The notes below the pieces were generated by a model. It searched no databases and was not told the DNA's origin. It saw only the letters and a list, made by a program, of their open reading frames with translations. Made by a program: the position numbers and the translations under genes. Source: Halosimplex halophilum (GTDB lineage: Archaea > Halobacteriota > Halobacteria > Halobacteriales > Haloarculaceae). From it: a stretch of 64,000 nt of DNA. The DNA is taken from the NCBI RefSeq assembly GCF_004698125.1, contig NZ_ML214297.1:744001-808000 (forward strand), given 5' to 3'. Below, in pieces: positions 1-9,114 of this stretch; within the stretch, counting starts at the first letter, position 1; each line of letters starts with the position of its first letter.

Positions 1-1
1 G

Positions 2-361
2 GTGCCCGACGAGCCGGGCGCCTTCGAGGCCCCCGACGAGGCCGGCAAGTCGCCGGACCTCGACAACGCCACGGAGGTCAACCTCGTCGAGACGGTCAAC
101 GCGATCCGCGAGCCGGGTAACTCCGAGGAAGCCCAGCAGGAGCTGTACCGCACCTGCGCGAAGTACTACAACTTCTACGTCCCGCACTTCGTCTTCCACC
201 AGTACCTGATGGGCTCGTACGGCGACGTGCGCGACTTCGACTGGCCGGACCCGTCCGCCCGCGCCTTCGACTACGAGCGCTCGTTCGGTATCGAGGACGT
301 GCTCGTGCTCGGCGGCATCACCCAGGCCAGCACCGACACGGAGTTCGAGCCGCCGGAATAA
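2..361 (+). CDS. ABC transporter solute-binding protein, C-terminal fragment (cut by window edge)
   Basis: Only the last 119 residues are present; the reading frame is open to the left edge, so the real start lies outside. The final part (YVPHFVFHQYLMGSYGDVRD followed by FDWP) matches the usual end of peptide/nickel-type (SBP family 5) lipoproteins, where an aromatic-rich strand is followed by a D/N-R-D-F-x-W-P motif. The complete gene on the other strand ending at 511 has the equivalent ending (NTRDFEWP), so this window holds two related binding proteins. It probably delivers oligopeptides or a similar ligand to the permeases at 8.1-12.5 kb, but that link is inferred from proximity only. Confidence 0.75.
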   Translation: MPDEPGAFEAPDEAGKSPDLDNATEVNLVETVNAIREPGNSEEAQQELYRTCAKYYNFYVPHFVFHQYLMGSYGDVRDFDWPDPSARAFDYERSFGIEDVLVLGGITQASTDTEFEPPE

Positions 362-510
362 GCGGCTGACTCCCCGTATCGACAGCCGAACACCCGGTCG
401 TCCGGGCCGACGTTTCTCCGCGTTTCTCGCCGTCCAGCGTGAGAAGTGGTCGCCAGCCCCCGCTCCGTACCGTCGGAATTCGCGGACCGCTCCCGCCGAC
501 CGTCGCGGCG

Positions 511-2313
511 TCAGCCGTCGGTCGCCGGGCGGATCGCACCGTGTTTCAGCATGTGGAATACCGGCTGGTCGCCGGGGCCGGCGGTCCCGTACTCGCGGTC
601 GTCGTCGTGGGCGGGCCACTCGAAGTCGCGGGTGTTGCCCCAGAGACCGTCGACGCTGTTGCCCAGGTAGATGTCCGGGAGGGCGTCGTTCCACCAGGTC
701 GCGAACGTCGCGATCGCGTCGACGGTCGTCTCGCGGTCGTTCGGGGCCTCGATCGTCCGCCAGGTGTCGAGGAGGTCGACCGTCCGGCGCTCGCCGTCGG
801 GGGCGTCGACGGCGCCGGGCGTCCGCGGGACGGACGCCGCGACGGGTTTGCCGCGGCTGCCCGCCTCGGCGCCGGGGTCGTCGACGCCGTAGCCGATCGC
901 GGTCGCGCCGTCGCCGGTCACGTCGTAGACGCTGTAGGGGTCGCCGTCGAAGCTCCAGACGACGACGTCGTGGGTGTGGTTCGAGACGGCGCTGTAGACG
1001 TTGCTGTTGGTGAGCCGGTCGGTCTCGACGTCGAAGCCGAACCGCGAGAGGCTCGACGCGACGACCTCGGTCGCCGACACGTAGTCGGACCACACGGGCG
1101 TCGCGATCCGGATCGCGGGGCGCTCGCCGTCCGGGCCGCGCCAGTCGCCGTTGTCGTCGCGGCTGTAGCCGCCCGCGCGCATGTACTCGGCGGCGGTCGC
1201 CTCGTCGGCCTCGACGGGGTAGCGGTGGAGCCGCTCGCGGACCTCGTCGGGGAGCCACCGGCGGGCGGCGGGCGCCGAGAGGCCCGTCTGCAGTTCGATC
1301 GGCTCGCCCCAGTCGGCCACGTCGACGATCTGGTCGACGGGGACGACCGAGAGGAGTGCCCGCCGGACGGGCCGGCGTCCCAGGTGCGGGTCCCGCCAGT
1401 CGAGCACGAGCTTGGTGCCGGAGTCGGTCGGGTAGGTCGCGAGCTGTTCGAGGTTCCCCGGCGGGGAGCCGCGCTGGTCGGCGAGCAGCCCGTTGCCGCC
1501 GTCGAGCCACCCCTTGTCGATGAGGTTCTCGACGGACATCGACTGGACGACGGGGAACCACAGGCGCGGGACCGCGACCTCGTCGGCGCGGGGGTGGTCG
1601 TCGTAGCGCTCCAGCATCAGCCGGTTGATCGACACCTCGACGAGCTCGTAGGGGCCACAGCCCAGCCCCTCGTCGGCGAGCGTCTCCAGTCCGGGGCTGT
1701 CCGTCCGGAGCTCGGCGACGACCTCCGAGCGGCGCTCGTCGGTCCCGGCCTCGCGGAGCCGGTCGAGCCACGGCTCGTAGCGGTCGGCCCGGGTCCGGAC
1801 GGCGCCGCCCGCCGCCGCCGCGAGCGCGAGCGGCCGGTCCAGGGGCCGCTCGAAGCGGTAGCGGAGGGTCCGCTCGTCGCGGAGGTCGACGCCGTAGCCG
1901 TCGTCGCCGCCGACGAACGACGCGATGCGCTCCTCGACCCACGCGTCGCGGGCGGTGACGGGGTCGCCCGACCACCAGGTGTAGCCGTCGGCGTAGGTGA
2001 CGGTCGCGGTGTCGCCGTCGATATCGACCGACTCAACCACGTCGCCGAGCCGGCGGTCGCCGCCGGGCGTGGTGTACGACTCCGCCTCGAAGAGGACCGA
2101 GTAGAACGCCGCGGGGTCCGAGCTGGACCACGGGCCGACGTGGACGTTCTCGGGGACGTAGGGGAACTGGAAGCCGAACACCCGCGGCGAGTCGACGATC
2201 TCGTTCGGCTCGGTGCAGCCGGCCAGCGACCCGGCCGCCCCGGCGCCGAGCGCGGCGAGGTACGCCCGCCGGGTCAACCCGCCGCCCGCCCGCCCTTCGG
2301 AACCAGGTTCCAT
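511..2313 (-). CDS. Tat-exported lipoprotein, peptide-type ABC solute-binding protein
   Basis: 600 residues. The start at 2313 is chosen because it puts a twin-arginine signal (LTRRAYLAALG) and a lipobox (LAGC) near the N-terminus; the open frame upstream has no protein-like composition. The body resembles SBP family 5 (DppA/OppA/NikA class), which captures peptides, nickel chelates or sugars outside the cell and hands them to a Dpp-type permease. The ending IYLGNSVDGLWGNTRDFEWP is typical of the family. It stands alone, tail to tail with the partial binding protein at 2-361 and divergent from the DUF4129 gene. The substrate cannot be told from the sequence. Confidence 0.85.
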   Translation of the reverse strand: MEPGSEGRAGGGLTRRAYLAALGAGAAGSLAGCTEPNEIVDSPRVFGFQFPYVPENVHVGPWSSSDPAAFYSVLFEAESYTTPGGDRRLGDVVESVDIDGDTATVTYADGYTWWSGDPVTARDAWVEERIASFVGGDDGYGVDLRDERTLRYRFERPLDRPLALAAAAGGAVRTRADRYEPWLDRLREAGTDERRSEVVAELRTDSPGLETLADEGLGCGPYELVEVSINRLMLERYDDHPRADEVAVPRLWFPVVQSMSVENLIDKGWLDGGNGLLADQRGSPPGNLEQLATYPTDSGTKLVLDWRDPHLGRRPVRRALLSVVPVDQIVDVADWGEPIELQTGLSAPAARRWLPDEVRERLHRYPVEADEATAAEYMRAGGYSRDDNGDWRGPDGERPAIRIATPVWSDYVSATEVVASSLSRFGFDVETDRLTNSNVYSAVSNHTHDVVVWSFDGDPYSVYDVTGDGATAIGYGVDDPGAEAGSRGKPVAASVPRTPGAVDAPDGERRTVDLLDTWRTIEAPNDRETTVDAIATFATWWNDALPDIYLGNSVDGLWGNTRDFEWPAHDDDREYGTAGPGDQPVFHMLKHGAIRPATDG

Positions 2314-2544
2314 CGCCGCGAGGTTATGGACGACCCGCCTTAAGGCCTCCGGGGGCGAACCCGCCCGAGCGGTCGGGCCCGCGGTGCCTCGGAGACGGTC
2401 AGCCGTGAGAGTCCCCGTCCGATCAGATTCGACACGGCGCGGCCCGAAACGTCCCGGGTGCGAACGGTTCTCTCCCGCGGCGGCCAGGCGGGGGCAGGTT
2501 CGCTGTATCCAGCGGATCGCCACCCGCCGGCCTCCGGCAAGCGG

Positions 2545-2560
2545 AAAAGACATATAGGGT
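2545..2560 (+). promoter_or_regulatory. Haloarchaeal promoter (BRE/TATA) for the DUF4129-DUF58 operon
   Basis: A purine-rich BRE-like GGAAAAGA is followed by CATATAG, centred about 26 bp before the ATG at 2580. That spacing fits a leaderless transcript starting at or next to the start codon. Confidence 0.6.
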
Positions 2561-2579
2561 CGATCGTACAAGTCGTAGT

Positions 2580-3572
2580 ATGGATGATTATGTGTCACAG
2601 GAAGCCCTGCGGTTCGTCGTGATCGGGCTCGTGGCGATGGCCGCCGTCGCCGTGGGCGCCGCGACGATCACGGCGACCGTCGACACCGGGGCGGCGACCG
2701 GTGCCGGGGAGGACCCGGCGCAGGATCCGAACGAGCAGGGACCAAACCAGGGTGGTAGCAGCGGAGACGGCCCGGGCGGGGGTGACGGGCTCAACCGAAG
2801 CGGGGGCGGTGCCGACGGCGACGTGGTCCAGTACACCACCTGCGTCGAGCCGCTGACGACGTGGTACGGCGGCCTGGTGTACTTCGGCGCCGCCGCGATG
2901 CTCGTCTTCCTGATCAAGCGCCGGTACTCGTTCGGCGCCGCGTTCCTGGGGCTGTACGCGCTCGCGCCGCCCGTCCTCCTGGCGTACTTCCTCGGGACCG
3001 ACTGCGCGACCGTCGGCGGTCCCGGCCTGGGCGACGGGACGGTCGGCGGCTCGACCAACACCTCCACGTCGCCGGTCGCGTCGATGGACGTGCCGCCCGC
3101 GGCCGTCCTCGGCGTGTTCGGGGTCGTGCTCGTCGCGACGGCCGCGGTCCTGTTCCGCGCGTCGAGCGACCAGCAGATCACCACCATGGAGGAGGAAGCC
3201 GTCGACGAGGGCGAGGGCGCCGACGTGATGGACCTCGCCCAGGCCGCCGGTCGCGCGGCCGACCGCCTGGAAGAGCACAACGCCGACGTGGACAACGAGG
3301 TCTACCGCGCGTGGTGGGAGATGACCAGCATGCTCGACGTGCCCAACCCCGACAGCGCGACGCCCGGCGAGTTCGCCGAGGCCGCGGTCGACGTCGGGCT
3401 GGGCGAAGAGGACGTACAGGAACTGACGCGACTGTTCGAGGAGGTCCGCTACGGCAAGCGCGACGCCGAGAGCCGCGAGGACCTGGCCATCGACGTGTTC
3501 CGCAACATCGAGCAGGAGTACGGCGGTGCGACCGACTCCTCGGTCGGGGAGGGGGGCGACGATGGATATTGA
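2580..3572 (+). CDS. DUF4129 domain membrane protein
   Basis: 330 residues. Hydrophobic segments lie at about 9-30, 97-112, 118-138 and 172-192. A Gly/Asp/Asn-rich low-complexity linker (about 40-80) follows the first one, so it is probably extracytoplasmic. The cytoplasmic C-terminal part (about 240-312: YRAWWEMTSML, TPGEFAEAA, LTRLFEEVRYG) is a DUF4129 domain, a family usually found beside transglutaminase-like, DUF58 and MoxR genes. The stop overlaps the DUF58 start by 11 bp, so the two are translationally coupled. The exact role of such clusters in archaea is unknown; envelope protein assembly or quality control is the usual guess. Confidence 0.8.
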   Translation: MDDYVSQEALRFVVIGLVAMAAVAVGAATITATVDTGAATGAGEDPAQDPNEQGPNQGGSSGDGPGGGDGLNRSGGGADGDVVQYTTCVEPLTTWYGGLVYFGAAAMLVFLIKRRYSFGAAFLGLYALAPPVLLAYFLGTDCATVGGPGLGDGTVGGSTNTSTSPVASMDVPPAAVLGVFGVVLVATAAVLFRASSDQQITTMEEEAVDEGEGADVMDLAQAAGRAADRLEEHNADVDNEVYRAWWEMTSMLDVPNPDSATPGEFAEAAVDVGLGEEDVQELTRLFEEVRYGKRDAESREDLAIDVFRNIEQEYGGATDSSVGEGGDDGY

Positions 3573-5580
3573 GACGCTCCTCAACCGCGTGCTGATCGCC
3601 ATCGGGGCGATCCTGTTCGCCGCCGCGGCGGCGATGATCGTCGTCCCGGACCTCTCGAGCGCGCTGCCCTCGGCGACGCAGGGGGTCTTCCTGGTCGGGA
3701 TCATCGCCGTGGTGACCGGCCTGGGCGTCGTCCGCCGGCGCCTCCGCGGCGAGGTCGAGGAGACGGTCACGCCGAACCCCGAGCGACCCGCCGGCAACCC
3801 GATGCCCGGCGAGGACGTCGACCGGATGCTCTACGAGATGACCCACCTCCGCCAGGGGGTCAGCGAGAACCGCGAACACCTCGAGGAGCGGCTGGAGAAC
3901 CTCGCGGTCGCCGTGATCCGCAACCGCGAGGACTGCTCGGTCGAGGAGGCCCGCCGCATCCTCGAGGCCGGCGAGTGGACGGACAACGAGACGGCCGCCC
4001 AGTTCTTCCAGGGCGAGCGGACCGCCGCCGAGGAGGCCGGCCTGTCGGAGTCGCTGCTGTCGGGCACCGACGACGTGGCCGCCTTCGAGAACCGCTTCCG
4101 CGTCACCGTCGAGGAGCTCATCGAGGTCGGCGACGTGGACGTGAGCCACGACGTCGACGTCGAGGAGACCGACGACCGCTCGTTCTTCGACCGCCTGCTC
4201 GGCCGCTCGGCCGACGACGGCGACGACGACGACGCCGTCGAGTCCAACTGGAACGAGTCGAACTCCTCGGTGCCGTCGTTCGACACGAGCGAGCCCTTCG
4301 AGGACGTGAGCCTGCAGCACACGAACCGCTGGCTGGGCGTGACGGCGTTCGCGCTGGTCGCGGTCGGCGCCGGCGTGGTCACGTTCACCCCCGGCCTGAT
4401 GCTCGCCGGGACGGTCGGTATCGCCTACACCATCTACGCGCGCGTCTCGGCCGTGCCCCGGACGGAGGGGCTGGTCGTCGAGCGGGAGTTCGACGTCGAG
4501 GACGCCGAGCCGGGCGACCTCGTCGAGGTGACGCTGACGGTCCGCAACGAGAGCGGGTCGATGCTGCCCGACCTGCGGATGGTCGACGTGGTCCCCGACT
4601 CGTTCGTCGTCACCGACGGCGTCCCGCGCCTGCACACGGCCCTGCAGTCGGGCGCGCAGGCGCAGGTGGAGTACACCGTCCGCGTCGAGCGCGGCGAGTA
4701 CCAGTGGCCGCTGCTCGTGGTCGCGCGGGACTTCAGCGGCGGCGTCGAGCGCACGTCGCTGGTCACCCCCGAGGCGGGGATGCGGGTCGTCCCGCCGCTG
4801 CGGGTCACCAACGACGTGCCGGTGCGCGCCCAGACCACGCAGTACGCCGGCGACGTCGACACCAAGCAGGGCGGCTCCGGGCTGGAGTTCCACTCCGTCC
4901 GCGACTACCGGCCCGGCGACCCGATGAACCGCATCAACTGGAAGCAGGTCGCCAGCACCGGCGAGCTTGCGACGATCGACTTCCGCCAGGAGAAGGCCGC
5001 GACGGTCACCATCCTGTTCGACACTCGCCAGAGCGCGTACATCTCGGCGGGCCCCGACGAACCGCACGCGGTGGACCACTCGGTCCACGCGGCCAGCGAC
5101 ATGTTCGGCGCGCTGTACGAGCAGGGCAACCTCGTGGGCGTCGCCGCCTTCGACACGGTGCCCTGTTGGTACGCGCCGGGCGCCGGCAGCGAACACCTGG
5201 AGAACGCCCGGGTCCTGTTCGCCCAGCACCCGGCGCTGTCGCCGCGGCCGCCCGAACGCCAGGACCACGAGAGCCAGTACATCGACCCGATGACCCACGT
5301 GCGCCGGCGGCTGCCGAGCACGTCGCAGGTGTTCCTGTTCTCGCCGCTGGCCGACGACTACGCGGCGGAGGTCGCCCGGCGGCTCGACTCCGAGGGCCAC
5401 CTGGTCACCGTCATCAGTCCCGACGTGACCGTCGACGAGACGGTCGGCCAGCGGCTCACGCGCATCGAACGGACCGCGCGGGTCCGGTACCTCCGCGAAC
5501 GGGGGATCCGCGTCATGGACTGGGACCCCGACGAGCGCCTCTCGCTCGAGGTCGAGAAAGCACAGACGAGGTGGGCATAA
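3562..5580 (+). CDS. DUF58 domain protein with N-terminal membrane region
   Basis: 672 residues. The ATG at 3562 is preferred over an upstream start because it overlaps the end of the DUF4129 gene and begins directly with a membrane helix. Two helices lie at about 8-62, an acidic Asp-rich linker at about 210-240 and a second hydrophobic pair at about 255-295. A beta-rich region resembling a conserved-repeat domain follows (about 300-420). The DUF58 signature is at about 438-465 (LEFHSVRDYRPGDPMNRINW), followed by a VWA-like fold. DUF58 proteins are usual partners of MoxR AAA ATPases, as here (MoxR at 6332). The stop TAA overlaps the next ATG. Confidence 0.88.
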   Translation: MDIETLLNRVLIAIGAILFAAAAAMIVVPDLSSALPSATQGVFLVGIIAVVTGLGVVRRRLRGEVEETVTPNPERPAGNPMPGEDVDRMLYEMTHLRQGVSENREHLEERLENLAVAVIRNREDCSVEEARRILEAGEWTDNETAAQFFQGERTAAEEAGLSESLLSGTDDVAAFENRFRVTVEELIEVGDVDVSHDVDVEETDDRSFFDRLLGRSADDGDDDDAVESNWNESNSSVPSFDTSEPFEDVSLQHTNRWLGVTAFALVAVGAGVVTFTPGLMLAGTVGIAYTIYARVSAVPRTEGLVVEREFDVEDAEPGDLVEVTLTVRNESGSMLPDLRMVDVVPDSFVVTDGVPRLHTALQSGAQAQVEYTVRVERGEYQWPLLVVARDFSGGVERTSLVTPEAGMRVVPPLRVTNDVPVRAQTTQYAGDVDTKQGGSGLEFHSVRDYRPGDPMNRINWKQVASTGELATIDFRQEKAATVTILFDTRQSAYISAGPDEPHAVDHSVHAASDMFGALYEQGNLVGVAAFDTVPCWYAPGAGSEHLENARVLFAQHPALSPRPPERQDHESQYIDPMTHVRRRLPSTSQVFLFSPLADDYAAEVARRLDSEGHLVTVISPDVTVDETVGQRLTRIERTARVRYLRERGIRVMDWDPDERLSLEVEKAQTRWA

Positions 5581-6113
5581 TGAGCTACGACACACAGGAC
5601 GAGGAGTTCAGCGCGGTCGAGGTCACGCACTCGCCCGCACGGTTCAGTGGTATCATCGCGGTCGCCGCGGCGCTGCTGGCGGTCGTGACGACGGCGCTGG
5701 TCGCGCCGCTGTCGGCGCCGGTCGGACTGTTCGGACTCGCCGGCGTCGCCGCCGGCCTGTTCGTCTTCGAGTCCGAGCGGCTGACGACCGCGGGGACGGG
5801 AATCGTCTTCATCGGCATCGTCGTCGCCGGTTTCTTCGGCGACGTGCCGGAGTTCCTGCTGTTCGCGGCGCTGGCGACGATAATCTCGTTCGACCTCGGG
5901 TCGAACGCCTTCAGCGTCGGCCGCCAGCTCTCCGACCAGACCGACACCCAGCGGGGCGAGGCCGTCCACGTCGCCGCGACCGTCTTCGTGGGCGTCGTGG
6001 CCGCCGGCCTCTCCTACGGCCTCTACATCGTACCGTGGGGCTCGCTGACGGTGCCGGCGCTGACGCTCCTGCTGCTGTCGGCCCTGTTTTTCATCTGGTC
6101 GATCCGGCAGTAG
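5580..6113 (+). CDS. Small integral membrane protein of the DUF58/MoxR cluster
   Basis: 177 residues. The start ATG overlaps the TAA of the DUF58 gene (TAATG), which fixes the start. There is a short acidic N-terminus (MSYDTQDEEFSAVEVTHSPAR), then about five hydrophobic segments and a short WSIRQ tail. No catalytic motif is visible. It resembles haloarchaeal hypothetical membrane proteins that accompany DUF4129-DUF58 pairs; co-translation suggests it belongs to the same membrane complex. Function unknown. Confidence 0.75.
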   Translation: MSYDTQDEEFSAVEVTHSPARFSGIIAVAAALLAVVTTALVAPLSAPVGLFGLAGVAAGLFVFESERLTTAGTGIVFIGIVVAGFFGDVPEFLLFAALATIISFDLGSNAFSVGRQLSDQTDTQRGEAVHVAATVFVGVVAAGLSYGLYIVPWGSLTVPALTLLLLSALFFIWSIRQ

Positions 6114-6301
6114 CCGGCGACCGCTTCCGGTTCGCGGCCCGGTTCGCGGCTCGGTTTTCACACCGCATCCGATCCGGTTCTGACCGGTTCGACCCCCGTT
6201 CTCGGGTCCCGCCGCGGCCCGGGACGGTCCCGTCGATATCCGCTCGCTGACTGGCGTGTCAGTCAGTATTCCATCACGGAAAACCGTCTTACACCGTCAG
6301 G

Positions 6302-6310
6302 GTTAAGAGG
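6302..6310 (+). promoter_or_regulatory. TATA element of moxR
   Basis: GTTAAGAGG is centred about 26 bp upstream of the ATG at 6332, in a 218 bp gap after the preceding membrane-protein gene. It suggests that moxR and the following gene have their own largely leaderless transcript. Confidence 0.5.
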
Positions 6311-6331
6311 TATAGCACGGGCTATCTTACC

Positions 6332-7306
6332 ATGGCACAGAGCGACCTATCCATACAGGAGGCCAGCCAGCAGTTGGACGCAGTGGTCGACGAGATCCAG
6401 TCGTCGGTCATCATCGACGAGGAGTTCCTCGAGACGGTGCTCGTGGGGCTGCTCTCGAAGGGCCACGTCCTGCTGGAGGACGTACCGGGGACGGGCAAGA
6501 CGCTGACCGCGAACAGCTTCGCGACGGCGCTCGGACTCTCCTTCTCCCGCATCCAGTTCACACCGGACCTGCTCCCCAACGACGTGACGGGGACCTACAT
6601 CTACAACGAGCAGGAGGGCGAGTTCGAGTTCAACAAGGGTCCCATCTTCGCGAACATCGTCCTCGCGGACGAGATCAACCGCGCGCCGCCGAAGACCCAG
6701 GCCGCGCTGCTGGAGGCGATGGGCGAGGGCCAGGTCACCACCGAGGGCGACACCCGCCAGCTGCCCGAGCCGTTCTTCGTCATCGCGACGCAGAACCCCG
6801 TCGAGCAGGAGGGGACCTTCCCGCTGCCCGAGGCGCAGATCGACCGCTTCAACGTCAAGAGTTCCATCGGCTACCCCGACGTGGACGGCGAGGTCGAGCT
6901 GCTCCGCCGGCGCAACGACCGCACGTCGACGACCCCGTCGGTCGGCCAGGTGCTCGACCACGAGTCGGTCATGGACCTGCAGGCGGTCCCGGACACCGTG
7001 ACGGTCACCGAGGACATGCTGGAGTACATCGCGGCCGTCTCGCGGGCAACCCGCGACGACCACCGCGTCGAGACGGGCATGAGCCCGCGCGGGACCCAGC
7101 GCCTCTACGAGACCGCTCGCGCCCAGGCCGTCATCGAGGGGCGCAACTACGTCACGCCCGACGACGTCAAGACGGTCTCCCAGCCGGTCATCGCCCACCG
7201 CCTGGGCCTGACCGCGGAGTCGCAGGTCAACGACGTGGACAAGTCGGAGATCGTCGCGGACGTGCTCGAGGAGATCCCCGTCCCGACCATCGAGGCACCG
7301 GCGTAA
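6332..7306 (+). CDS. MoxR-family AAA+ ATPase
   Basis: 324 residues, the usual MoxR length. Walker A is DVPGTGKT (about 50-57), Walker B LADEINRAPPKTQ (about 112-124), and sensor I lies around ATQNPVEQEGTFPLPEAQIDR. A C-terminal lid domain ends in ...VADVLEEIPVPTIEAP. MoxR proteins are chaperone-like ATPases that act with VWA/DUF58 proteins in maturing or activating protein complexes. The neighbouring DUF58 and DUF4129 genes fit that pairing. Confidence 0.93.
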   Translation: MAQSDLSIQEASQQLDAVVDEIQSSVIIDEEFLETVLVGLLSKGHVLLEDVPGTGKTLTANSFATALGLSFSRIQFTPDLLPNDVTGTYIYNEQEGEFEFNKGPIFANIVLADEINRAPPKTQAALLEAMGEGQVTTEGDTRQLPEPFFVIATQNPVEQEGTFPLPEAQIDRFNVKSSIGYPDVDGEVELLRRRNDRTSTTPSVGQVLDHESVMDLQAVPDTVTVTEDMLEYIAAVSRATRDDHRVETGMSPRGTQRLYETARAQAVIEGRNYVTPDDVKTVSQPVIAHRLGLTAESQVNDVDKSEIVADVLEEIPVPTIEAPA

Positions 7307-7328
7307 CGACTCAACTGGAGGACACACC

Positions 7329-8051
7329 ATGGGTGTTTCAAACGCGGTTCGGAACCCGGGCTCGTATCTCAGCAGGACGCTGGACCTGTACCGAGCGCTG
7401 CTGACCGACCCGGAGCGGTTCTACGACGAGTACATCGGGACGCGGCGGGTCAAATCGGAGTTCGCGCTGGTGCTGGTCGCCGGGCTGGTCGGTCTCGTGG
7501 GCAACTACGTGATGCTCCAGGAGCTGATCTTCCAGTTCGAGGGCTTCCAGTCGGTCACTATCAACGAGCAGGTCCGGTTCCAGCTCCAGCAGCGGGTCGT
7601 CGAGCCGCTGCTGGGGGCGTTCCTGCTGTGGATCTGGTTCGGGATCGGCATGTACTACGTCGCCTGGCTGTACACGACGATCGGGACGACCTACGTGGCG
7701 ATGAAGCGGACGGCCTGGGCGCTGTTCCCGATCCTGATCGCGAACGTCATCCACACCGCCGCGATGGCATACGCCTCGACGACGCTGGAGGTCACCGACG
7801 AGGACATCACGATCACGACGAGCATCGCCGACGAGGTGTCGGCATTCGTCTGGTCGCAGGCCAGCGGTGAGACGGTCGTGCTCGCCGCGACCGCCGTCGG
7901 GATCGTCTTCGCGCTGTGGGCCGGGTACATCGGCGCCTACGCGATCAAGGACGTGCGCGACCTGACGACGAGCGAGGCGTACAAGGTCGCCGCCGTCCCG
8001 ACGGGCGGGTACGTGCTGTACATCGCGTACAGCGTCGTCACTGCGCTCTGA
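7329..8051 (+). CDS. Yip1-like multi-pass membrane protein
   Basis: 240 residues. An N-terminal amphipathic stretch (SYLSRTLDLYRALLTDPERFYDE) precedes about five membrane helices. The pattern, a short cytosolic lead followed by a compact helical bundle with a W-F-G-I-G-M-Y-Y motif, is typical of prokaryotic Yip1/YIF1-type proteins, many of which are of unknown function. It follows moxR by 22 bp, so it is likely co-transcribed with it. It precedes the Dpp-type permease gene by 38 bp, and its own TATA-like elements are not obvious. Confidence 0.6.
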   Translation: MGVSNAVRNPGSYLSRTLDLYRALLTDPERFYDEYIGTRRVKSEFALVLVAGLVGLVGNYVMLQELIFQFEGFQSVTINEQVRFQLQQRVVEPLLGAFLLWIWFGIGMYYVAWLYTTIGTTYVAMKRTAWALFPILIANVIHTAAMAYASTTLEVTDEDITITTSIADEVSAFVWSQASGETVVLAATAVGIVFALWAGYIGAYAIKDVRDLTTSEAYKVAAVPTGGYVLYIAYSVVTAL

Positions 8052-8089
8052 CGGAAGAATTAAGAAGTTGTGATACACCAACACACACT

Positions 8090-9112
8090 ATGAACTATTA
8101 CATACGCCGATTCGGGCAAGCGATCGTGACGTTCTTCGTGGGGATGTTCATCACGTTCGCGCTGTACCGACTCGTTCCGGGTGGGCCGGTCCAGGCGATC
8201 ATCGCCGACCGGGTCCAGCAGATGCAACAGCGCGGCCAGCCGGTCGACACGCAGGAGGTCGCCGAGATGGCCGAACAACTGACGGGGATCAACCCCGACA
8301 CGCCGATCCCGATCGCCTTCTACGAGTGGATCCGGGACATCATCCTCTACCAGGACTTCGGCGAGTCGATCCTGTTCCAGGACCCCGTCTTCGACATCCT
8401 CTTTCGCGGGATGCCGTGGTCGATCTTCCTGAGCGTCTACGGGCTCCTGCTGGGCTTTACCGCCACCATCGCGGTGGGCGTGTTCATGGCCTGGCACGAG
8501 GGGACCAAGATCGACTCCGGGCTGACGGTGTTCGTGCTCGTGATGCGGTCGATCCCCTACTACGTGGCCGCCATCGTGATGCTGTCGGTGCTGGCGTTCC
8601 AGTGGGGCCTGTTCCCGACCGGCGGCCGCGCGCCGCCGGCGGCGACGCCCGGCTTCAACCTCGACTACATGATCGGGATCGCCAGACACGCCGCGTTGCC
8701 CATCCTCTCGAACTTCATCGTCGGCTTCGCCGGCGGGGCCATCGGGATGCGTGCGCTGACGGTCCGCGTCATCGGCGGTGACTACCTCCGGTCGGCGCGG
8801 CTGCGCGGGCTCGGCACGAACCGTATCCTGACGCGGTACCTGACCCGCAACTCCATCCTCCCGATCTACACCGGGTTCATGCTCGGGATCGCGGGGATGT
8901 TCAGCTCGAACGTCATCACGGAGCAGATCTTCCAGTACCACGGCGTCGGCTGGTTCATGCTCGAGGCGGCGGTCAACCAGGACTACCCGCTCGTGATGGC
9001 CGCGTTCGTGTTCTTCTCGGGCATCACGGTGACGGCCATCCTGATCGCCGACCTCACCTACGGGCTCATCGACCCGCGGGCCGGGACCGGCGCGTCGAGG
9101 GAGAGCTTCTAA
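8090..9112 (+). CDS. Peptide/nickel-type ABC transporter permease (DppB-like)
   Basis: 340 residues. The ATG at 8090 is chosen because the protein then begins with the family's typical MNYYIRRFGQAIVTFFVGM lead and first helix; the longer upstream frame is not protein-like. A long extracytoplasmic loop follows helix 1, then five further helices. The family's EAA-type coupling loop is around RVIGGDYLRSARLRGLGTNR. It forms the channel with the DppC-like protein starting at 9115. A TATA-like AATTAAGA at about 8057-8064 lies about 30 bp upstream. Confidence 0.92.
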   Translation: MNYYIRRFGQAIVTFFVGMFITFALYRLVPGGPVQAIIADRVQQMQQRGQPVDTQEVAEMAEQLTGINPDTPIPIAFYEWIRDIILYQDFGESILFQDPVFDILFRGMPWSIFLSVYGLLLGFTATIAVGVFMAWHEGTKIDSGLTVFVLVMRSIPYYVAAIVMLSVLAFQWGLFPTGGRAPPAATPGFNLDYMIGIARHAALPILSNFIVGFAGGAIGMRALTVRVIGGDYLRSARLRGLGTNRILTRYLTRNSILPIYTGFMLGIAGMFSSNVITEQIFQYHGVGWFMLEAAVNQDYPLVMAAFVFFSGITVTAILIADLTYGLIDPRAGTGASRESF

Positions 9113-9114
9113 CG